Positions 51,666 to 60,793 of a DNA stretch of 64,000 nt are shown one piece after another; the stretch's first letter is position 1, and the number at the start of each line of letters is the position of its first letter. This stretch comes from Pseudomonas yamanorum. Lineage in GTDB: Bacteria > Pseudomonadota > Gammaproteobacteria > Pseudomonadales > Pseudomonadaceae. Position numbers and translations under genes: made by a program. The DNA is taken from positions 1 through 64,000 of the forward strand of contig NZ_JACARE010000023.1 of assembly GCF_013386765.1 (NCBI RefSeq). Reading direction: 5' to 3'. Under the pieces are notes generated by a model. The model ran no database searches. It had not been told where the DNA came from and worked only from the letters and a program-made list of their open reading frames with translations.

Positions 51666-53084
51666 TCATCGGCCTTGATACTCGCCGCTTTGGCGCAGCT
51701 CTTGGGCGGTGTCGAGGATGCACTGGCGCAGGATCTCCACCACCTCATCCACCTGGGCGTGGGTGATGATCAGCGGTGGCGACATCACATTCAGGTGGCC
51801 GATGGGCCGCACCAGCAAGCCTTTGGCCTGGGCTCGCAGGTGGATTTTCTCGCCGATGTTCACCGCGTCGGGCAGCAGCGCCTTGGTGTGTTTGTCGGCG
51901 ACAAACTCAATGCAGGCCATCAGGCGCTGGCAGCGCACGTCGCCCACCAGCGGCAGGCTGGCCAGGGTTTGCAGGCGCTGTTCAAGGTACACACCGACGT
52001 CCTCGACATGGGCCAGCAGGTTTTCCCGCTCGATGATCTCGATGTTCTTCAGCGCCGCCACGCAACTGACCGGGTGGCCGCTGTAGGTGAAACCGTGGGT
52101 AAAGCAGCGGCCCTTGCCCGGTTCGCCGATCACTTGCCAGATGCGATCCGAGAAAATACACGCGCCCAGGGGCAGGTAGCCGGAGGTCAGGCCCTTGGCG
52201 GTGGTGATGATGTCCGGCTGCATGTCGAACACCTCCTGGGAGGCGAAGAATTTTCCCAGCCGGCCGAACGAGGTCACCACTTCATCGGCCACGTACAGCA
52301 GGTCATAGCGTTGGCAGATTTCCCACATGCGCCGGTGATAACCCTTCGGCGGGATGATCACGCCGCCCGAGCCCATGATCGGCTCGGCAAAGAACGCCGC
52401 CACCTTGTCGGCGCCGATGGTCAGGATCTTGTCTTCGAACTCATCCACCAGGAAGTCGAGGAACTGCGCCTCGCTCATGCCCGCAGGCGCCCGGTAATAG
52501 TTGGGGCACGAGATGTGGTGGAACAGGTCGCTCATGAAATCGAATTCCGGCGCGCGGTCGGCGGCCTTGTTGCCGATGGACATCGTCAGGAACGTGGAGC
52601 CGTGGTACGCGCTGAAGCGCGAGATGATGTGTTTCTTCTCATGCTTGCCGCGACTGTTCTGATAGAACTGCACCAGGCGGTAGGCGGTATCGACGGCGGT
52701 GGAGCCACCGGTGGTCAGGAACACATGGTCGAGGTCGCCGGGAGCCAGGCTGGCGAGTTTGGCGCACAGTTCAATGGCGGTGACGTTGGCCATGTCGCAG
52801 AACGGGTTGGAGTACGCCAGTTGGCGGACCTGGTTGGCGATGGCATCGGCCATTTCTTCGCGCCCCAGGCCGATATTCGTGCACCACATGCCGCCGACCG
52901 CATCCAGGTAGCGGTTGCCGGCAGTGTCGTAGATGTAGGCGCCGTCACCGGCTGCGATGTTCAGCGAGCCTTGTTCGCGGTGCTCGTCGAACATGTGGAA
53001 GCCGTGCATGTAATGGGCCTTGTCGGCGGCGTCCAGTTGGTCGTGGTCGAACTGGGCGAAAAAGGCAGGATTTGGCAGAGTCAT
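51666..53084 (-). CDS. class-III (omega) aminotransferase
   Basis: A 472-residue PLP aminotransferase of the class-III family. The PLP lysine lies in DIITTAKGLTSGYLPLGA near residue 285, with LLYVADEVVTSFGRLGKFF near 255 (Asp that binds the pyridine N) and TTGGSTAVDTAYRLVQFY near 118. It resembles putrescine/taurine:pyruvate-type transaminases of Pseudomonas. Its neighbour encodes a polyamine-binding protein, so putrescine or another diamine is a plausible amino donor. The ATG at 53084 has AAGG upstream; the TTG at 53099 does not. Confidence 0.88.
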   Translation of the reverse strand: MTLPNPAFFAQFDHDQLDAADKAHYMHGFHMFDEHREQGSLNIAAGDGAYIYDTAGNRYLDAVGGMWCTNIGLGREEMADAIANQVRQLAYSNPFCDMANVTAIELCAKLASLAPGDLDHVFLTTGGSTAVDTAYRLVQFYQNSRGKHEKKHIISRFSAYHGSTFLTMSIGNKAADRAPEFDFMSDLFHHISCPNYYRAPAGMSEAQFLDFLVDEFEDKILTIGADKVAAFFAEPIMGSGGVIIPPKGYHRRMWEICQRYDLLYVADEVVTSFGRLGKFFASQEVFDMQPDIITTAKGLTSGYLPLGACIFSDRIWQVIGEPGKGRCFTHGFTYSGHPVSCVAALKNIEIIERENLLAHVEDVGVYLEQRLQTLASLPLVGDVRCQRLMACIEFVADKHTKALLPDAVNIGEKIHLRAQAKGLLVRPIGHLNVMSPPLIITHAQVDEVVEILRQCILDTAQELRQSGEYQGR

Positions 53085-53109
53085 GGCATTTACCTTCAAT
53101 GGCTGGGTT

Positions 53110-54210
53110 TCACTTGCCGGTCTTCACGGCATTCCAGGTACGGGTGATCAGGCGCACGGCGGCTTGGGACTGGCTTTTCTGGGTGAACAGGCGCTGCATC
53201 GTCGCCGCGTCCGGGTAGATGGCCGGGTTGTCGCGTATGTCAGCATTCACCAGGGGCTTTGCGGCCAAGTTGCTGTTGGCGTAGTGAATGGTGTTGCTGA
53301 CGCCGGCGATAACCTCGGGTTGCAGGAGGAATTCGATGAACTTGTGGGCATTCGCCACGTGAGGCGCGTCTGCCGGGATGTAGAAGTTATCGAACCAGAT
53401 CAGCGAGCCTTCCTTGGGAATGAAGTAGCCCAGGTTGACCTTGGCCCCGGCTTCCGCCGCCCGGGCCTGGGAGGTGGCGTAATCGCCGGACCAGGTGGTG
53501 GCCATGCACAGCTCACCGTTGGCCAGGCCGTTGATAAAGCCACTGGAGTCGAATTTACGGATGTAGGGCCGCACGGCCATCAACACATCCTGGGCGGCCT
53601 TGAGGTCTTTGGGCGCCACACTGTTGGGGTCCAGGCCCAGGTAAGTCAGGGCCAGCGGGATCATGTCGGTGGGGGAGTCGATAAAAGTGATGCCGCAATC
53701 GGCAAAGCGCGAAATGATCTTGGGGTCGAAGATCATCGCCAGGGAGCCGATGGGCGCGTCCGGCATGCGTTCCTTGATCTTGTCGATGTTGTAGGTCACG
53801 CCATTGCTGCCCCAGGTGTAGGGCGCCGAATAGGTCACGCCCGGGTCATGGGTCTCCAGGCTTTTCAGCACTTGCGGGTCGAGGTTATTCCAGTCGGGCA
53901 GCAGCGCTTTGTTGAGGGGCTGGAAGGCCTTGGCCTTGATCAGCAGCGGCACCAGTGAAGCGTTGAGCACCACCAGGTCATAACCCGAACGCCCGGAGAG
54001 CAGCTTGCCTTGCACGGTTTCGTAGGAATCGTAGGTGTCGTAGATCACCTTGATGCCGGTGGCCTTTTCGAAGTCGGCGAGGGTGTGTTCCCCGATGTAA
54101 TCGGCCCAGTTGTAGATGCGCAAGGTGTTGCCAGGGTCGTCAGCGGCCTGGCTGAAGGACGTTGAGGCAAGCAAGACAGCGCTGAACAGGGCGATAACGG
54201 CTTTATGCAT
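53110..54210 (-). CDS. polyamine ABC transporter substrate-binding protein (PotF/SpuD-like)
   Basis: A 366-residue periplasmic protein with signal peptide (cleavage after SFSQAAD near residue 23). The mature part opens TLRIYNWADYIGEHTLADFEKATG, diagnostic of PotF/PotD polyamine-binding proteins. The acidic and aromatic pocket segments such as APYTWGSNGVTYN are present. No permease or ATPase genes adjoin it, so it is an orphan that must use another membrane complex. It lies 25 bp upstream of the aminotransferase gene, suggesting cotranscription. Confidence 0.9.
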   Translation of the reverse strand: MHKAVIALFSAVLLASTSFSQAADDPGNTLRIYNWADYIGEHTLADFEKATGIKVIYDTYDSYETVQGKLLSGRSGYDLVVLNASLVPLLIKAKAFQPLNKALLPDWNNLDPQVLKSLETHDPGVTYSAPYTWGSNGVTYNIDKIKERMPDAPIGSLAMIFDPKIISRFADCGITFIDSPTDMIPLALTYLGLDPNSVAPKDLKAAQDVLMAVRPYIRKFDSSGFINGLANGELCMATTWSGDYATSQARAAEAGAKVNLGYFIPKEGSLIWFDNFYIPADAPHVANAHKFIEFLLQPEVIAGVSNTIHYANSNLAAKPLVNADIRDNPAIYPDAATMQRLFTQKSQSQAAVRLITRTWNAVKTGK

Positions 54211-54313
54211 GGCGAACCCACCTTGATGTTGTGCTTGTTGTCAGGCCGAGGGGCTGATTGCACTTTCAGGCAGGTAGCGGGTGGGCGCCATACCCCGTTC
54301 GGGTAGGAGACGG

Positions 54314-54808
54314 TCAGGGCAGGACGATGTAGTCGTTTCGCGTGGTGACCGGACGGTGGGCGCCGGGTTCCAGGTGGATGTAGCGCCCGTCTACCAGGTC
54401 GATGGGCAGGCAATCGTCGATGTCCAGCACGCCGTCGGTGTGGGATTGTGTCCAGTGGCTGAGCATCTGCCGTTTGCCTTGGATGGCGGCTTCCCTGGCA
54501 GTGCGGGCCACCACCAGCAGGTAGTGGTGGGCTTCGCCAAAGACGTTCGATTCATAACCGCCCAGGTTGATGAAGTACAGGCGCTGCGCCCCGGCTTCGG
54601 GTGCCAGCGGGCTGAGCCGGACTTTCCAGCCATCGACGCCGTCGACCGTCATCCAGGAATCGATATGCACACCTTTCTGGCTGCCGAACCAGCCGTCGCG
54701 CAGTTGCGGGTAGGCGGCTTCCAGGGTGTCGGCGACGGCAAACACCACGTCGTGTACTTCGATTTTTGCCCGAGGGTGTTTGCCCCCGAGCATGACCACA
54801 AACAGCAT
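54314..54808 (-). CDS. DUF1543 family protein
   Basis: A 164-residue soluble protein that I recognise as the DUF1543 type from its opening MLFVVMLGGKHPRAKIEVHD and the internal repeat of the same half (WFGSQKGVHIDSW, followed by QRLYFINLGGY in the second half). The two halves look like related subdomains. The function of the family is not known. It is divergent from the aldo/keto reductase gene (108-bp gap) and lies 103 bp upstream of the orphan polyamine-binding gene on the same strand. Confidence 0.75.
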   Translation of the reverse strand: MLFVVMLGGKHPRAKIEVHDVVFAVADTLEAAYPQLRDGWFGSQKGVHIDSWMTVDGVDGWKVRLSPLAPEAGAQRLYFINLGGYESNVFGEAHHYLLVVARTAREAAIQGKRQMLSHWTQSHTDGVLDIDDCLPIDLVDGRYIHLEPGAHRPVTTRNDYIVLP

Positions 54809-54916
54809 TGCACGTCCTTTCTAAGGCCAGGATGGAAGGTGCCACCATCGTTCGATTGAACCCTTTTGTCCAGTCAGTGCCACACTGTTAATTGGCGAAT
54901 TCATCAGGAGGTTGTC

Positions 54917-55738
54917 ATGCGTACCATTGATCTGGCCGGCGTACCCGTCCCTGTCATCGGCCAGGGGACCTGGCGCATGGGCGAGGATCCCGGCCAACGC
55001 AGCGCCGAGGTCGCCGCGTTGCAATTGGGCATCGATGAGGGCCTGGCCCTGATCGACACCGCTGAGATGTATGGCGAAGGCGGCGCCGAAGAAGTCGTCG
55101 GCGAGGCGATTCGCGGCAAACGCGACCAGGTATTCCTGGTGAGCAAGGTGTACCCGCACAATGCCAGCCACAAAGGCGTTCCACGTGCGTGTGAGGCCAG
55201 TCTCCAGCGCCTGGGCACCGACTATATCGACCTGTATCTGCTGCATTGGCGTGGGCAGTATCCCCTTGAAGAAACGGTGGAAGCCTTCGAGCGCTTGCGT
55301 GAGGCGGGCAAGATCGGCCGTTGGGGCGTGTCCAACTTTGATGTGGCCGACCTGCAGGAACTGGCGTCCCCGGCCTGCGCCACCAATCAGGTGCTCTACA
55401 ACATCGAAGAGCGCGGTATCGAATTCGACCTGCTGCCGTGGTGGCAGCAACATAACCTGCCCTTGATGGCCTACTGTCCCATCGCCCAGGGCGGCGAGCT
55501 GCTGGCCAGCCCGACCCTCAAACAAATTGCCCGTCGCCACGAGGTCACACCCGCCCAGGTTTCCCTGGCCTGGGTATTGCGCCAGGACGGCGTGATCGCC
55601 ATCCCCAAGGCCGTGACGCCCGAGCATGTGCGGCTCAATGCGGCGGCGGCAAAGCTTGTGCTGGATGAGCACGACCTGGATGCGATCGACCGGGTATTTG
55701 GCGCGCCCAAGCGCAAGCATCCGTTGGCGATGGTCTAG
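54917..55738 (+). CDS. aldo/keto reductase
   Basis: A 273-residue TIM-barrel oxidoreductase. The catalytic tetrad is visible: Asp47 and Tyr52 in LIDTAEMYGEGG, Lys77 in LVSKVYP, His110 in YLLHWRG. The NADPH-binding C-terminal loop has AIPKAVTPEHVRLNAAA. It is shorter than the eukaryotic enzymes, typical for bacterial AKR5-like members such as DkgB. AGGAGG lies eight bases before the ATG at 54917. The substrate is likely a small aldehyde or keto sugar; not assigned. Confidence 0.9.
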   Translation: MRTIDLAGVPVPVIGQGTWRMGEDPGQRSAEVAALQLGIDEGLALIDTAEMYGEGGAEEVVGEAIRGKRDQVFLVSKVYPHNASHKGVPRACEASLQRLGTDYIDLYLLHWRGQYPLEETVEAFERLREAGKIGRWGVSNFDVADLQELASPACATNQVLYNIEERGIEFDLLPWWQQHNLPLMAYCPIAQGGELLASPTLKQIARRHEVTPAQVSLAWVLRQDGVIAIPKAVTPEHVRLNAAAAKLVLDEHDLDAIDRVFGAPKRKHPLAMV

Positions 55739-55792
55739 CGCCTGACAGGAACGGTGCCGTCCATGGCGTTGCCGTTTCTGTTCGGTTTGTGC

Positions 55793-56308
55793 TTAGCCTG
55801 CTACCGGGCTGCGCCAGTCATCAGAGCCCGAGGTGCCGGACACCTCATGGGTCCAGACGATTTTCCGGTAAGTGAAATACACATCCTCCAGGTGCGTGAA
55901 GTGTGCGTTGTTCGGGTCCTGGCAGTTAGGCATCCGTGACTGGATGTCCACCAGGATCGCGTCCTCCAACTCAATGGTGAAGTAGTGCTCCTGGGTGCCG
56001 GCTGAAGAGGTGCGGTACCACTCAAGGCGGCACTTGACCATTTCCCCGGAGGTCAACGCGCTGAACAGCAGTGGCGAAGACTTATCGAACACCTTGCTGA
56101 TCATCAGGGGTTTGTGCACGCGCTGACCGGTTGGCTGGCCGGATTGCGGGTCGCGGGGAATGATCACCTGATGCTGGAATGCTTCCACCAGGATCTGGTC
56201 CTCGTGGCCTTCCTGATAAATGTTGCCGACCGAGTCCTGGGTGAACGTGCCTGCCGTAATCAAGCCTTGCTTGGTGCCGGTAATGGAGAGATACGCGGGT
56301 GTTGGCAT
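55793..56308 (-). CDS. hcp: Hcp family type VI secretion tube protein
   Basis: A 171-residue Hcp protein. It opens TPAYLSITGTKQGLITAGTF, contains DQILVEAFQHQVIIPRDP and SGEMVKCRLEWYRTS, and ends YFTYRKIVWTHEVSGTSGSDDWRSP, all characteristic of the Hcp family. Hcp hexamers form the expelled inner tube of the type VI system. AAGGA lies before the ATG. It is encoded divergent from the tssA gene with a 476-bp AT-rich gap. No PAAR or VgrG gene is inside the window. Confidence 0.92.
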   Translation of the reverse strand: MPTPAYLSITGTKQGLITAGTFTQDSVGNIYQEGHEDQILVEAFQHQVIIPRDPQSGQPTGQRVHKPLMISKVFDKSSPLLFSALTSGEMVKCRLEWYRTSSAGTQEHYFTIELEDAILVDIQSRMPNCQDPNNAHFTHLEDVYFTYRKIVWTHEVSGTSGSDDWRSPVAG

Positions 56309-56491
56309 GACGGGTTTCCTTGCCTGATAAATGAGGTCGCCTCAGTCGGCTGATCTGCCGAGCGGGTAATGCTCGATATCAAGAAGTGTGCCGGAAAGTT
56401 AAAGGGTTAATAAAAACAGCGAGTTAAGGTGTTGTGGGTTTGTGTTTTAAAGTGGGTTGTCTGTTTGTAGGTTGAATTAGTTGTATTTGTT

Positions 56492-56598
56492 TGCGCAGGG
56501 GTGCGCAGTTAGTTGCTCATGTCGATACGGGTTTTGTTTGTTGGGTTTGCTTCTGCTGTAACTTTAGTTTCTGATTTTACTGTGCAAATTACTGCGCA
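56492..56598. promoter_or_regulatory. TGCGCA repeat elements upstream of the T6SS promoter
   Basis: Two paired motifs occur in the hcp-tssA gap: TGCGCA-GGGG-TGCGCA at 56492-56507 and TGTGCA-AATTAC-TGCGCA at 56581-56598. Each TGCGCA is itself a palindrome. They lie about 170 and 82 bp upstream of the predicted sigma-54 start, suitable for activator binding. The rest of the 476-bp gap is AT-rich with no gene seen. Confidence 0.4.
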
Positions 56599-56645
56599 TT
56601 ACCTCGGTTTGTATTTTTGTAGGATATTCCTTAACTCTCGTTTCG

Positions 56646-56660
56646 TGGCTTGAACATTGC
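56646..56660 (+). promoter_or_regulatory. sigma-54-type promoter for the T6SS operon
   Basis: TGGC (56646-56649), seven bases, TTGC (56657-56660), then T-rich sequence: the -24 and -12 core dinucleotides have exactly the right spacing, though the AC after TGGC is missing. Start would be near 56672, 113 bp ahead of tssA. T6SS clusters of HSI-2/3 type are known to depend on RpoN and an Sfa activator, which fits. Confidence 0.55.
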
Positions 56661-56784
56661 TTTTTTCATGGATAAGGTTCGTGCTCTTCCCGCCGGTAAG
56701 GCGAATTTAAAACAGTGTTCTAATCCGGGTTTGAATTGCTATTAGTTCGCTGGACATGCCCTGAAAAGTAAAGCGCGGCCCTTA

Positions 56785-58338
56785 ATGGTTTATTCAGACA
56801 GAATTTCCGATTATTACCTGGAACTTGCACAGGCACCCAACTCGAAAGCGAGTTTTGCGGGCGCTGATATGCGTTTTTCTACGGAGTATGAGGCGCTTGA
56901 AGTCGAACTTGGAAAGGCGCATTCCATACACGGAAACAGTCAGCCTGACTGGCAGTGGGTCGTGGAAAAAAGTGAAGCGCTGTTGCGTCATAAGTCCAAG
57001 GACTTGCGGGTCGCTGTCTGGTTGACCTGGGCATTGCATCAGCGCGAATCCTTCCCGGGGCTGCTCGCGGGCCTGGGGTTGTTGCGCTACCTCTGTGAGC
57101 ATCATTGGGCAGTTGTGTATCCGGGCAAGCTGCGCACCCGCGGTGCCGCCTTTGGCTGGCTGGTCCCGCGCCTCGAGCAGGTGCTTGGGCAACACCTTTC
57201 ATTCAAGGATCAGCGGCCCTTGTTCCACTGCATGCTCGAGCACCTGACCCGGCTCGATGAGCTGTGGACCGAACATCTCTGTGCAGACGCGCCACTGTTA
57301 TTGCCGATTCGCAGGCAGTTGTCGGACAGGTTGCAGCAGGTCACCGAGAGCGATCCCCCGCCGGGCGGTACCGCAGGTGTGATCGCCCAGATCAGGCATG
57401 TAGCGACTCAGCTACTGGCACCTGAGCCGGTGGTGGATAACGAAAAGGATGCCCATAAGCTGCTGCGCACGCTGCAGGAGAGTGCCCGGCCGTTGTGTGC
57501 CTGGTGGCAGCGCCAGAACGCCACCGACCTGCGCGCGCTGCGCCTGAGTCGAACGTTGACCTGGTTGACGATCACCAGTCTGCCGGACTGTGACGCGGAG
57601 CTGGTCACGCCGTTGCGGGGTCCCGCGCCGGACAAGCTCAAGCGCTTCCAGGAGCGCCTTGCCCAGGGGCAGCACGCCGACCTGTTGCTGGAGCTTGAGG
57701 CCAGCCTGGCCTGCGCACCTTTCTGGTTTGACGGCTTGTACAGGGTTTGGGAGTGCCTGCAGGCACTTCAGGCGGATTTGGCCATGACCGAGCTGGAAGT
57801 GCACTTCGCCTTGTTGCTCCAGCGATTGCCAGGGCTCGTCCAGTTGCGCTTTCACGATGGCACACCCTTCGCCGACCCCGTTACCCGAGGCTGGATCAAC
57901 ACCCAGGTTGCCCGTCATTTGCAAGCTCCGGTATCCCCCAAGTCAGTGCTTGATACCCAGGCTGCGCCCTGGGACATCGCATTGAGCGAGATCATGCCCG
58001 TGCTGCGCAAGGACGGGGTCAAGGCAGCCGTCCGGTCGCTCAAGCAAGGCATGCAAACCGCAACAGGTGAGCGTGCACGATTCCATTGGCGGCTTGGCCT
58101 GGCCAGGTTGTGTGTGCTGGCGGGCAAGCACGATCTGGCCAAAGTCCAGCTCGACCACCTGGACCACGAACTTCAGCAATCAGGCTTGCAGCGTTGGGAG
58201 CCCGAACTGGCGGTTGAAGTGCTGCAACTCTTGTATGGCTGTTGTGATGCGTTGCCGCAAAGCCATTCCGTGCGTGAGCGCAAGGAAGAAGTCCATCGCA
58301 GGCTGTGCCACTTCGATCTTGAAGCGGTACTTGAATAG
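56785..58338 (+). CDS. tssA: type VI secretion protein TssA
   Basis: A 517-residue TssA (ImpA-family) protein. The N-terminal ImpA_N domain occupies about residues 25-150 (FSTEYEALEVELGK, LLRHKSKDLRVAVWLTWALH, GLLAGLGLLRYLCEHHWAVVYP). The remaining helical part includes the C-terminal TssA extension that caps or primes the tail. The ribosome site is weak; ATG 56785 fits the usual family N-terminus. First gene of the tss array, 32 bp before tssB. Confidence 0.9.
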   Translation: MVYSDRISDYYLELAQAPNSKASFAGADMRFSTEYEALEVELGKAHSIHGNSQPDWQWVVEKSEALLRHKSKDLRVAVWLTWALHQRESFPGLLAGLGLLRYLCEHHWAVVYPGKLRTRGAAFGWLVPRLEQVLGQHLSFKDQRPLFHCMLEHLTRLDELWTEHLCADAPLLLPIRRQLSDRLQQVTESDPPPGGTAGVIAQIRHVATQLLAPEPVVDNEKDAHKLLRTLQESARPLCAWWQRQNATDLRALRLSRTLTWLTITSLPDCDAELVTPLRGPAPDKLKRFQERLAQGQHADLLLELEASLACAPFWFDGLYRVWECLQALQADLAMTELEVHFALLLQRLPGLVQLRFHDGTPFADPVTRGWINTQVARHLQAPVSPKSVLDTQAAPWDIALSEIMPVLRKDGVKAAVRSLKQGMQTATGERARFHWRLGLARLCVLAGKHDLAKVQLDHLDHELQQSGLQRWEPELAVEVLQLLYGCCDALPQSHSVRERKEEVHRRLCHFDLEAVLE

Positions 58339-58370
58339 GCTTTCGAGCCACCCGAAAAAGGAGAAACACC

Positions 58371-58868
58371 ATGGCCAAAGAAGGTTCGGTAGCCCCCAAG
58401 GAGCGTATCAATATCACGTTCAAACCCGCCGTCGGCGGCGCACAGGAAGAGGTTGAACTGCCGTTGAAGTTGCTGGTGCTTGGCGACTTCACCCAGCGTG
58501 AAGACCTGCGCAAGCTCGAAGACCGCAAGCCCGTCGGTATCGACAAGAACAGCCTGGATGAGGTGCTGGCCAAACAGGCCTTGAGCCTGACCTTGAGTGT
58601 CCCCAATCGGCTCCAGGATTCTGCGGAACCCGACGAGCTGGCGGTCCAGGTCAGGATCAATTCGATGAAGGACTTCAACCCTGCGCACCTGATCGAACAA
58701 ATACCCGAGCTGAAGAAACTGATGGACCTGCGCGATGCACTCGTGGCGCTCAAGGGGCCCCTGGGCAACACACCGAGTTTTCGAAAAGCCATTGAAAACG
58801 CCCTTGCAGATGACGAGTCCCGCAGCCGGGTACTGGCTGAACTGGGGCTGACCAGCTCCGCCGTATGA
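58371..58868 (+). CDS. tssB: type VI secretion contractile sheath small subunit TssB
   Basis: A 165-residue TssB (VipA/HsiB) protein, usual length. Opening ERINITFKPAVGGAQEEVELPLKLLVLGDF and the DRKPVGIDKNSLDEVLA segment are diagnostic, with FNPAHLIEQIPELKKLMDLRDAL in the middle. It forms the contractile sheath with TssC. A strong AAAAGGAGAAAC ribosome site precedes the ATG. TssC follows by 27 bp. Confidence 0.95.
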   Translation: MAKEGSVAPKERINITFKPAVGGAQEEVELPLKLLVLGDFTQREDLRKLEDRKPVGIDKNSLDEVLAKQALSLTLSVPNRLQDSAEPDELAVQVRINSMKDFNPAHLIEQIPELKKLMDLRDALVALKGPLGNTPSFRKAIENALADDESRSRVLAELGLTSSAV

Positions 58869-58895
58869 ATCTTTCAGTAAAAGGACACTGACCCC

Positions 58896-60371
58896 ATGAC
58901 TACCCGCCAAAGCCCGTTGCATGCACAGGCAACGGATGAATACAGCATTCTCGACAACATCATTGCCCAGACCCGCCTCAGCGCTGACGATGAGGCCTAT
59001 GGCATCGCAAAGCGCGGGGTCTCTGCATTTATCGAGGAACTGATCAAACCGCAAAACAGGGGCGAACCGGTCAAGAAGCGCCTGGTTGACCGGATGATTG
59101 CCGAGATTGATGCAAGGCTCAGCCAGCAGATGGACGAGATTCTTCACCATGCCGATTTCCAGGCACTGGAGTCATCCTGGCGCGGCCTGCAGTTGCTGGT
59201 TGATCGCACCAATTTCCGTGAAAACATCAAGATCGAATTGCTGAGCGTCTCCCGGCAGGACCTGCTGGATGACTTTGAGGACTCGCCTGAGGTGACCCAG
59301 TCCGGGCTCTACAAGCATATCTACAGTGCCGAATACGGCCAGTTCGGCGGTCAGCCCGTGGGTGCAATCATCGCCAACTATTTCCTTTCGCCCAGCGCCC
59401 CCGACGTCAGGCTGATGCAGTACGTTTCCAGCGTGGCCTGCATGGCCCATGCGCCGTTCATTGCGGCCGCTGGCCCAGGCTTCTTTGGCCTGGAGAGTTT
59501 CACCGGCCTGCCTGACCTGAAGGACCTGAAAGACCATTTCGAGGGGCCACAGTTTGCCAAATGGCAGAGCTTTCGCCAGAGCGAAGACGCCCGATATATC
59601 GGCCTCACCGTTCCGCGCTTTTTGCTGCGTACGCCCTACGATCCCGTTGATTGCCCGGTCAAGACCTTCGCCTACCAGGAAAACGTGGCCAACAGCCATG
59701 AGCACTATCTGTGGGGCAACACGGCGTATGCCTTTGCTACCCGCTTGACGGACAGCTTTGCCCGGTTTCGCTGGTGCCCGAACATTATCGGCCCGCAAAG
59801 TGGAGGCGCGGTGGAGGACTTGCCGCTGCATCATTTTCACAGCATGGGCGAGATCGAAACCAAGATTCCCACCGAGGTACTGGTATCCGACCGGCGTGAA
59901 TATGAACTGGCGCAAGAGGGTTTCATTGCGCTGACCATGCGCAAGGGCAGCGACAATGCGGCGTTCTTTTCCGCCAGTTCGGTGCAGAAACCCAAGTCCT
60001 TTGGCATCAGCGCCGAGGGCAAGGCTGCCGAACTGAATTACCGGCTTGGCACCCAGTTGCCGTACATGATGATCGTCAATCGCCTGGCTCACTACCTCAA
60101 GGTACTGCAGCGTGAGCAGTTGGGGTCGTGGAAGGAACGGACCGACCTGGAGCTGGAACTCAATAAATGGATTCGCCAGTACGTAGCTGACCAGGATAAC
60201 CCCAGCGCCGAAGTGCGTGGGCGGCGGCCGTTGCGGGCAGCACGCATTGTGGTCAGCGATGTTGACGGTGAGCCTGGCTGGTACCGCGTCAACCTGAGCG
60301 TTCGCCCGCATTTCAAATACATGGGGGCGGATTTCACGCTGTCTCTCGTCGGTAAGCTCGATAAAGAATGA
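58896..60371 (+). CDS. tssC: type VI secretion contractile sheath large subunit TssC
   Basis: A 491-residue TssC (VipB/HsiC) protein. Diagnostic stretches are FQALESSWRGLQLLVDRTNF near residue 90, the FLLRTPYDPVDCPVKTFAYQEN region near 250, and C-terminal RPLRAARIVVSDVDGEPGWY. It assembles with TssB into the sheath whose contraction drives Hcp and effectors out. TssE starts inside its stop codon (ATGA overlap). Confidence 0.95.
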   Translation: MTTRQSPLHAQATDEYSILDNIIAQTRLSADDEAYGIAKRGVSAFIEELIKPQNRGEPVKKRLVDRMIAEIDARLSQQMDEILHHADFQALESSWRGLQLLVDRTNFRENIKIELLSVSRQDLLDDFEDSPEVTQSGLYKHIYSAEYGQFGGQPVGAIIANYFLSPSAPDVRLMQYVSSVACMAHAPFIAAAGPGFFGLESFTGLPDLKDLKDHFEGPQFAKWQSFRQSEDARYIGLTVPRFLLRTPYDPVDCPVKTFAYQENVANSHEHYLWGNTAYAFATRLTDSFARFRWCPNIIGPQSGGAVEDLPLHHFHSMGEIETKIPTEVLVSDRREYELAQEGFIALTMRKGSDNAAFFSASSVQKPKSFGISAEGKAAELNYRLGTQLPYMMIVNRLAHYLKVLQREQLGSWKERTDLELELNKWIRQYVADQDNPSAEVRGRRPLRAARIVVSDVDGEPGWYRVNLSVRPHFKYMGADFTLSLVGKLDKE

Positions 60372-60793
60372 GCCTCAGACACGTGACAACCCAAAACTGT
60401 AGCCTTTTCGAACGCCTGGAGTCCGGTGCGGGTCGTCGTCCCCACGGCGGCATCGTGGAGTCCGTGGCGCGCCATCTGGCGAAAATGCTCAGCACCCGTA
60501 TGGGCAGTGTGCAGACGCTACCGGATTATGGGTTGCCTGACCTGAACGCCATGCACCTCAGCCTGCATGACTCGGTGAGTCAGGCACGCTTTCTGATTGA
60601 GCGTTTTATCCAGGCCTATGAACCGCGTCTGAAGGATGTACGTGTCAAGGTATTGCCCCAGGATCGCGATCCTCTGGCCCTGGCTTTCGCCATCGAGGGC
60701 GCAATGGACATCGATGGGGTGACGCAAGCGGTCACCTTCTGTGCAAGCCTGGTTCACGGGGCGCAGGTTGAGGTCACGCCTGATGTCCTTTAA
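60368..60793 (+). CDS. tssE: type VI secretion baseplate protein TssE
   Basis: A 141-residue gp25-like baseplate subunit. SLFERLESGAGRR is the N-terminal signature and RHLAKMLSTRMGSVQTLPDYGLPDL the central one, with conserved Glu/Arg residues of the T4 gp25/lysozyme-like fold lacking enzymatic function. It overlaps tssC by four and tssF by 11 bases. It initiates sheath assembly at the baseplate. Confidence 0.93.
   Translation: MSLRHVTTQNCSLFERLESGAGRRPHGGIVESVARHLAKMLSTRMGSVQTLPDYGLPDLNAMHLSLHDSVSQARFLIERFIQAYEPRLKDVRVKVLPQDRDPLALAFAIEGAMDIDGVTQAVTFCASLVHGAQVEVTPDVL

Noticed and set aside
51675..53147. 490-codon frame antisense to the class-III aminotransferase
   Set aside because: Same high-GC shadow effect; the aminotransferase motifs on the minus strand are unmistakable.
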